Shown here one piece after another: positions 58,496 through 64,000 of a DNA stretch of 64,000 nt. The stretch comes from Beta vulgaris subsp. vulgaris (Eukaryota > Streptophyta > Magnoliopsida > Caryophyllales > Amaranthaceae). How positions within the stretch are numbered: the first letter of the stretch is position 1; the number at the start of each line of letters is the position of its first letter. Below the pieces are notes generated by a model. That model did no database searches. It was not told the DNA's origin and saw only the letters and a program-made list of their open reading frames with translations. The stretch spans positions 43,082,888-43,146,887 of the forward strand of contig NC_079209.1 in the NCBI RefSeq assembly GCF_026745355.1, written 5' to 3'. The position numbers were made by a program, and so were the translations under genes.

Positions 58496-58930
58496 CAAAT
58501 TTTTATCATTTTCTCATATTTCATTATTAATTTTCTACTCTTTATATATATACCTCATCATTACACAAATTAAACTAATATCATTTTTAGAGAAAGGATA
58601 AATTATATCATTATTACGCACTTTTATATCATTATTCAACAAATTTGTAACATTTTATCTTATTTCATTATCATTTGTGAACTCTGTGAACTCTTTATAT
58701 ACCTTATCATTATCGACAAAATAATATCTATAAGAGCAAGGATATGATTTTATCCATTTTTATGTCATTTTTTTTTTTTCAAACTTCTATTATTTTTCCC
58801 TGCTTCATAATCATTTGTCAGCTTCTTTTATATACTTTATTTTAATTACATAAACTGATATTATTTATAAGATAAACGAAATCATTATCATTTATTTCAA
58901 TGTCATACGTTTTAGCAACTTTATGACATC
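58496..58930. repeat. Degenerate tandem repeat, about 3 x 130-145 bp
   Basis: Three consecutive segments share an order of words: 'ttttatcatt', a 'tttcattatcatttgt'-like block, 'tctttatatacctt', then an 'aaactaatatcatttttaga'-like block and 'aggataaattatatcatt'. The copies are strongly diverged and punctuated by T runs. A weaker fourth copy may precede them from about 58330. Confidence 0.6.
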
Positions 58931-60480
58931 GTCCCCCCTCCTCCCTGTCATTTCCTTGTTCACTAATTTCATCTTATCTTCATTCTATCTCGAACACCTC
59001 CACCTTTTTTTCCTTAAATCCTACTCACTCTTATTTATTAACATTAACTTCCATCAGTTGGAGTGTTTGACCCATTTTTAACCCTTTACTTCTCCAGAGC
59101 ATTTCTGATTATCCAGAACTTCTACTCTTCCCTGACAGCTAACTCATGCAGTCATACAAAGTTGCTTTAATTGCAAGAATTTTCTGAACCAAACTTCCTC
59201 AATTACACAATGACATTACAATCTCAAACCCTAAAATCGGAAAACAAAATACCAGGAAAGGAGAGAAGGCTAAACGAGATTATTATCAGTGCGTGATATT
59301 CTTCTTTGTTTTCTTCCTCTCCACGTTATATGAAGATTTTAGGGCAATTATAAATAACACACTAATTTTGAATGTCTTGATCAAAAAAAAAAGTGCATAA
59401 GATTAATTTCAAGTGTAAATTCTTAATTACTGTTTGATAGAACCTGAACTCAATTCCAATGCTATAATTTATCAAGTTTAATATGCACATGGTGTGAAAC
59501 TAGAAGCTAGTATAAGAACGAAACTTGATCAACTACAAAAGACAGTACTCACAAATTTAGGTTTGACACGATTGCCAAAAGAATTAATTAATTAAAGATA
59601 ATTTGTCGAAACTGAAGTTTTGGCAACCAAAATAATGATTTAGAAAGTCTTGGGTGAACTTGGTTCACGAAATGACTATGTCATGAAATGTCAACGACAT
59701 TTAATATAAACTAACTATATTAGAAAATCGAATATATTATTAAAAAACTGACTATTCAAAAGGTGATTATATCATGCAAAAATTGATCAAAGAAAGTAAC
59801 TATATCAAATAAAAACTTATTTGCATCATACAATACGCAACTCACACTAAGTTATTCTTTAACTGGTCCATTCAATTTCTTTTATTTATGGTTTGTGTCT
59901 TTTGATCGAATTCTCAATTCACAATTTATAAGATTACAACCTTTTATTTAGAACTCTAAAAGAAAAGATCATGATCAATACTTATACTAATTAAACTATA
60001 TAAAACAAAATAGCTCCTAAACATACTCGTCATTTACTCCTAAGAACAAAATACTCATAATTAGTGCGCTTAATATAAGAAAAACCTATCTCCAATAAAA
60101 TAGTAACAATTGGTAACCTTAATCCAACACGAATGCTAAAGAAAGTTAGGATATGCAGAATCCCACTGAGAGTACACTTCTGCTAGCTAGGAACTTCCAA
60201 GAATCGTCTTCAAGAATTTTCAAAGAATGTTTGAGAATCTTCCAAGAACCCTCCATGTAATGTTTGGAGGTAAATCTATTTTCGTGGCTTCTACGATATT
60301 CTATGCTACCTTTAGTTTCTTTGCAGTTGACAATTTTTTTAGGTTGTTTCACTGAGCATCCTTCAGTTTTATATTTAATAATAATGCACAAAGTGCTCTC
60401 AATGTTTTAAAATTCATCAAGTATCCTCAAGCTTTATACAAATATAATACAATATCCTTAATAACTGACGATTGTCAATT
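58931..60480. other. Gene-free AT-rich stretch
   Basis: I see no gene, RNA or element boundary here. Reading frames are short and on both strands. Confidence 0.4.
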
Positions 60481-60499
60481 TCGTTAATCATAACTCCCA

Positions 60500-60640
60500 A
60501 TAAGCTTAATTAAGAATGACTAATTACCCCATATAATCCCTTATTAACCCAATTAATCCCAAATTAACTTAATTAAGAACTAATTAACCCATATGATTCC
60601 TTGTTAACCTAATTAATCACAAATTAACCCAATCAACCCC
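60500..60640. repeat. Two tandem copies of a 60-bp unit
   Basis: 'taattaagaa(tg)actaatta', 'cccatat', 'cctta/tgttaaccc/taattaat' and 'cacaaattaa' occur in the same order twice, near 60505 and 60568, with a partial third copy 'cccaatcaacccccaattc'. C-rich words give a faint telomere-like look, but no true telomere repeat is present. Confidence 0.55.
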
Positions 60641-61617
60641 CAATTCAACCCTAATAGGAGAAGCATGTGCCCCGTGTTTTAACATATCTTACCCTTTTCC
60701 CTCTATTTTTTTCTCAAATAACACCAAAATCACTTTTCTTATGCTTGAAAATAGCCTGAAATTGTATGAGTCAATGCATGAACATAGGCTAACGTTATAT
60801 GATACAAAGAATTTTTTTTATTAAGGTTTAAATTGCCTGAAACATGTCCACCTAAGGTCCTGGGCAGGGTGAGCAACTGTACATGGCCCCCAAAATTTTA
60901 AGGGCCCAATTATTATCTTTGACTGCCCAAAGTAAAAAAAAAATTCCAATTTCACACTTTTTTAACATAAACTTGACGCTTTTTTTTACAATTCCTGAAA
61001 CCCCATTAGTGATAGCTCCAACGTTTCCTATTCCCAAAAAAAAAAATATAGCTTACAGTACTAATCCTTAGATTTTTTCGCCTAAAAGAAATCAAAAACA
61101 CAATAAGAATCTGCCATTGTAACGTCTGAATTTAGCGTCCGACAGTATAAGTGGACGATAAATTCAAAATTAGCGTCTGATATATAACAGACGCAAATTA
61201 GCGTCTGCTTTCTTGTTTTTAGCGTCCGTTCTTGTAAACATACGCTAATTAGCGTCCGTTTACAAAAACGGACACTAATTAGCGTCTGTTTAGTAAATTA
61301 GCGTCCGTTTGGCAGACGCTAATTTATTGGTCTTACCAAAATCAATCGACCGCTCCCTCAAACCTTCCAATTGTCCTAAATAAGAAATAAAATCCTCTCT
61401 TCACCGCTCTCACACTCAATTCTCTCTCACCTCAATTATTTCCTCTGTCTAACCCTTCATTTTCCTCATATCTGGTATTTCGTTATTTCTCTCGTTTAGA
61501 TCTGGTATTTGGTTGTGGTTAGGGTTTTTTTTTGGTTATTTCTCTAAGCATCATCGCCGTCTTCAAGCATCACCGCCTCTTCATTATCAGGTATATTTTA
61601 TTTTATTTTTAATTGTC

Positions 61618-61870
61618 GTTTGAATTTTCATTTTTGGATTTTTAGTTTTTGAATTCTCAGTTTTTGGAATTTCAATTTTCATTTCTGAATTTTCGTTTTC
61701 GGATTTCCGTTTTTCGATTTTCAATTTTTTAATTTTCGCTTTTTTAATTTTCAGTTTCTTAATTTTCGCTTTTCGAATTTTCATTTTTGGTTTTAAAATT
61801 TCAGTTTTTGAATTATCGCTTTTTAAGTTTTTAGTTTTTGAATTTTTGTTTTCAGTTTTCGCTTTTTGGA
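61618..61870. repeat. Degenerate 'gaattttcgtttttt' simple repeat
   Basis: About 250 bp built from 10-14 bp units of the form 'gaattttcattttt' or 'ggatttttagttttt'. It yields a lysine-rich frame on the minus strand (61784-61587) that should not be taken as a gene. Confidence 0.75.
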
Positions 61871-62484
61871 TCTTCGTTTTTGGATCTTTGTTTTCGCTGT
61901 TGTTTTGGTTTGGGTTTTTGGATCTGTTTTTTTGGTTTGGGTGGGTCTGTTCGTGGGGTTGTTCGGGGAGGGTGGTGCTTTCCGGTTCGTGGGTGGTTTG
62001 GGTATTTGGGGTTAGGGTTTCACTTTTTTCATTGTCTTGTCATGTTCATCAAATTTCTGGTAATTGTTCTTCACTTTGATCTTTCCTCCATTAATAAACG
62101 TGTGGTTTAGGAACATCTATTAGTATTAGTATTATTTTGTCTTAGACCGATTTCAATTTCATCAAATTTCTGGTAATTTCTTCAATTTTTTCGGGCGAGT
62201 AGCATAATTATGTGTTAGACAATTATTCCTGCGATTCAAAAGTTTAATTAGTATATCTGAACCTTTGTGTATTTAATATTTTTTATGAGAAATGGAAATT
62301 ACGCATGTACGCCCTATTTTTGTTGTTTTTGATTAATTTTTGGGAATGTTTTATTCTTCGTTTCGTACTGTTATTATGCAAAAATGTGCTGCTCATTATA
62401 TTAAAACTCATAGATTTCCCTTGCTTTCTACCTAGTTTAGTTGGAGTGAGAAGTAAGAAAGTGTGTTAAAGGAGGAAGAACAGA

Positions 62485-62616
62485 ATGATTTACAGAAAGT
62501 GGAGTCTGCTGAGCAGCATTGGGGTAATAGCTGGTGGCATCGTCGGTGCGGTTTTCCTCGGCAACCTCCTCTTTGTGAATGTTAGTCATTCTATCTCTTT
62601 GTTTTATAAAGCATAG
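62485..62616 (+). CDS. Small ORF, possible captured exon
   Basis: It starts 'MIYRKWSLLSS' and continues with a Gly-rich hydrophobic segment ('VIAGGIVGAVFLGNLLFV') able to span a membrane. The first 32 codons (to 62580) are GC-richer than everything around them and end at 'aat|gttagt', a usable splice donor; beyond it the frame runs 11 further AT-rich codons to a stop. It looks like the first exon of a small membrane protein gene held inside a mobile element. I do not assign a function. Confidence 0.45.
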   Translation: MIYRKWSLLSSIGVIAGGIVGAVFLGNLLFVNVSHSISLFYKA

Positions 62617-64000
62617 TCATGGCCATTTTTGCATCTATGTTCTGAGAAAGTCTTTAGCTATTATTTTCCGTTTGCACCTTTGGTTTTAAGGTCTTTCTAG
62701 TTGTTATATAAAATTTAAGATAATACTTACATTTTCGCAATTTACGTTTCGTGCAACAAGATTAATGCACTATTACCCAAGTGCTACGTGCTCCCTCCAT
62801 TTTAGAAGAAGTTCCTCATTACTATTTTAGGATGTTCTGAAATAAAGTTGCTTGCTTTATATAGTTCATTTATACGTGATAAGCTGGTTAGCATTAACAA
62901 AACTAAATTCGAACCAGACAGTCAATTGCAAGTTTCTGCATGATCTTTATTTTGATCTGACTCTTTAGAAATTAAAGGTCATATTGATATTATTTGAATG
63001 CTTGAATCAAAATGGTTTGAGGATGAGATTTGGATTGGTAGCTTGGTTGATTATGTCATGGTGTCGTGAAATTTGTTATTTAAGTTTTGCAATTTGATGG
63101 GTGTTGCTTAATTCATGCCTTCATGGTTGCATTCATTGTTGAGCAAGTTAAATCTAGTAAATACTAAAAATTGGTGTCGAGTTCTGATCCTTGTGTATGT
63201 ACTATGTAGTTTTGCAAAGTTAATGATTTAGCCTTTTGGATTATGTTACAATTTGAGTGAGGAGAGCAGGGGTTTGAGATGGAACTCGTTAGTCATCATG
63301 CTTATACAGAAATGAAAATATTGATGGATGCATAATACTATATATCTTCAATAATTTCATCCACTATGATCCAGGCATTTGTCTGGTTTAACTAATATGC
63401 TTTTCGACATTTGTTCAGATCAGGCATCTGTTCCAGATTTATTTAGTTATTCATTTAATTTTTGTTAATAATTGTTTTTTTTTTTCTGGTTAATTTCATT
63501 AATTTCTTTGTTTTTGTTGATTTGCAAGGTTATGAGATTTGCGTTTGAGTTGCAGATTTGAAGTTGGTTTTGATCCAGATACCAGATTTAAAGTCTGTTT
63601 TGGTTCCAGATTTTGGTTGTGGAGTTTAAAGTGTACGTGTAATTATATGAGATTTGTATTAGATTTTGTTCTAAGTATACTAGAATTTAGTTCTAGAATT
63701 ATTTTTTCACTTGTAATTACATTTGTTATCAATAATAATTGAATTGATTAATTTGTTTGCCTTAATAAAAAAATATCATATTTGCATCATTCCATATCTT
63801 ATTACATTTAATATCAATTAATTAAAAGCAAAAAGCTATTACATTTAATATTAGTTAACCAAAAGCAAAAAAAAAAAAAAGAAAAAAAAGAATTGCAAAT
63901 AGGTACCAAAAACAAAAAAAGAAAGTGCAAATGCGTATCTGAGAAAACGGTCGCTAATTAGCGACTGTCTAGGCGGTTGCTAATTAGCGTCCGTAGTTCA

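Larger units (their letters stand above)
61115..64000. mobile_element. DNA element with 'ttagcgtccg' subterminal repeats (right end outside window)
   Basis: The words 'ttagcgtccg', 'ttagcgtctg' and 'cagacgctaat' occur repeatedly at 61129-61325, and again at 63948-64000 where the window ends. Such dense, two-orientation repeats around a gene-like interior match the CACTA layout seen elsewhere here, but the expected CACTA terminus is not visible near 61115, so the class and left edge are uncertain. The interior has a CT-rich leader-like zone (61385-61450), a T-rich simple repeat and a small exon-like ORF. Confidence 0.6.

Noticed and set aside
60480..60680. Interstitial telomere repeat
   Set aside because: The C-rich words are 'aacccaattaatccc'-like and not the plant telomere heptamer.
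60846..60920. Remnant of a hAT-type transposase gene
   Set aside because: The 'ggcccccaaaattttaaggg' motif is suggestive, but there is no coding match or element end to support it.

Overview
This window is from a repeat-rich flowering-plant nuclear genome, almost certainly a eudicot. It shows a Ty3/gypsy chromovirus with long LTRs, a plant L1-type LINE carrying its own RNase H, a Ty1/copia remnant, CACTA and Mutator-type non-autonomous DNA elements, and one spliced host gene for a class IV chitinase. The chitinase might suit Caryophyllales, but that is only an impression.

Layout. 1-5.8 kb: AT-rich flank with dispersed 'gtgatgtac' minisatellite blocks and no convincing gene. 5.8-42.9 kb: a giant inverted repeat. 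Its axis lies near 25,590, inside an (AT)n array. Each arm, read outward from the axis, holds the same 7.2-kb LINE and then the same gypsy element (partial 5' LTR, primer binding site, gag, protease, RT, RNase H, integrase, chromodomain). The LINE sits inside the gypsy 5' LTR with an 11-bp target duplication (TTCTACATCTA). The left arm ends in another (TA)n array and has no 3' LTR; the right arm keeps its 3' LTR (40201-42909). The left LINE copy was later hit by a 1.5-kb CACTA element, and the right arm preserves the empty site. A 500-N gap (7738-8237) in the left arm is flanked by about 3 kb of directly repeated sequence, which I read as two overlapping contigs that were never merged.

42.9-45.7 kb: the 3' end of a Ty1/copia element, cut by the gypsy 3' LTR and containing a second CACTA insertion. 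46.0-56.3 kb: an apparently intact minus-strand class IV chitinase gene of two exons (274 codons). Its single 9.3-kb intron is swollen by a Mutator-type MITE with another MITE inside it, a 3.8-kb CACTA element carrying exon-like segments, a short retroposon and a second Mutator-type MITE; target duplications can be read for each. 56.3-61.1 kb: AT-rich intergenic sequence with a microsatellite and degenerate tandem repeats. 61.1 kb to the end: part of another element with 'ttagcgtccg' subterminal repeats and a small captured-exon candidate.

The chitinase is the only host gene with a clear function. The most unusual signals are the giant palindrome, and an array of 9-10 short hairpins in every copy of the gypsy LTR, in which the loop is conserved while the stems change in step. 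Many reading frames in the repeats carry single-base indels. Some look like decay; others, especially 8.2-11.2 kb and 38.2-40.0 kb, look like unpolished assembly.
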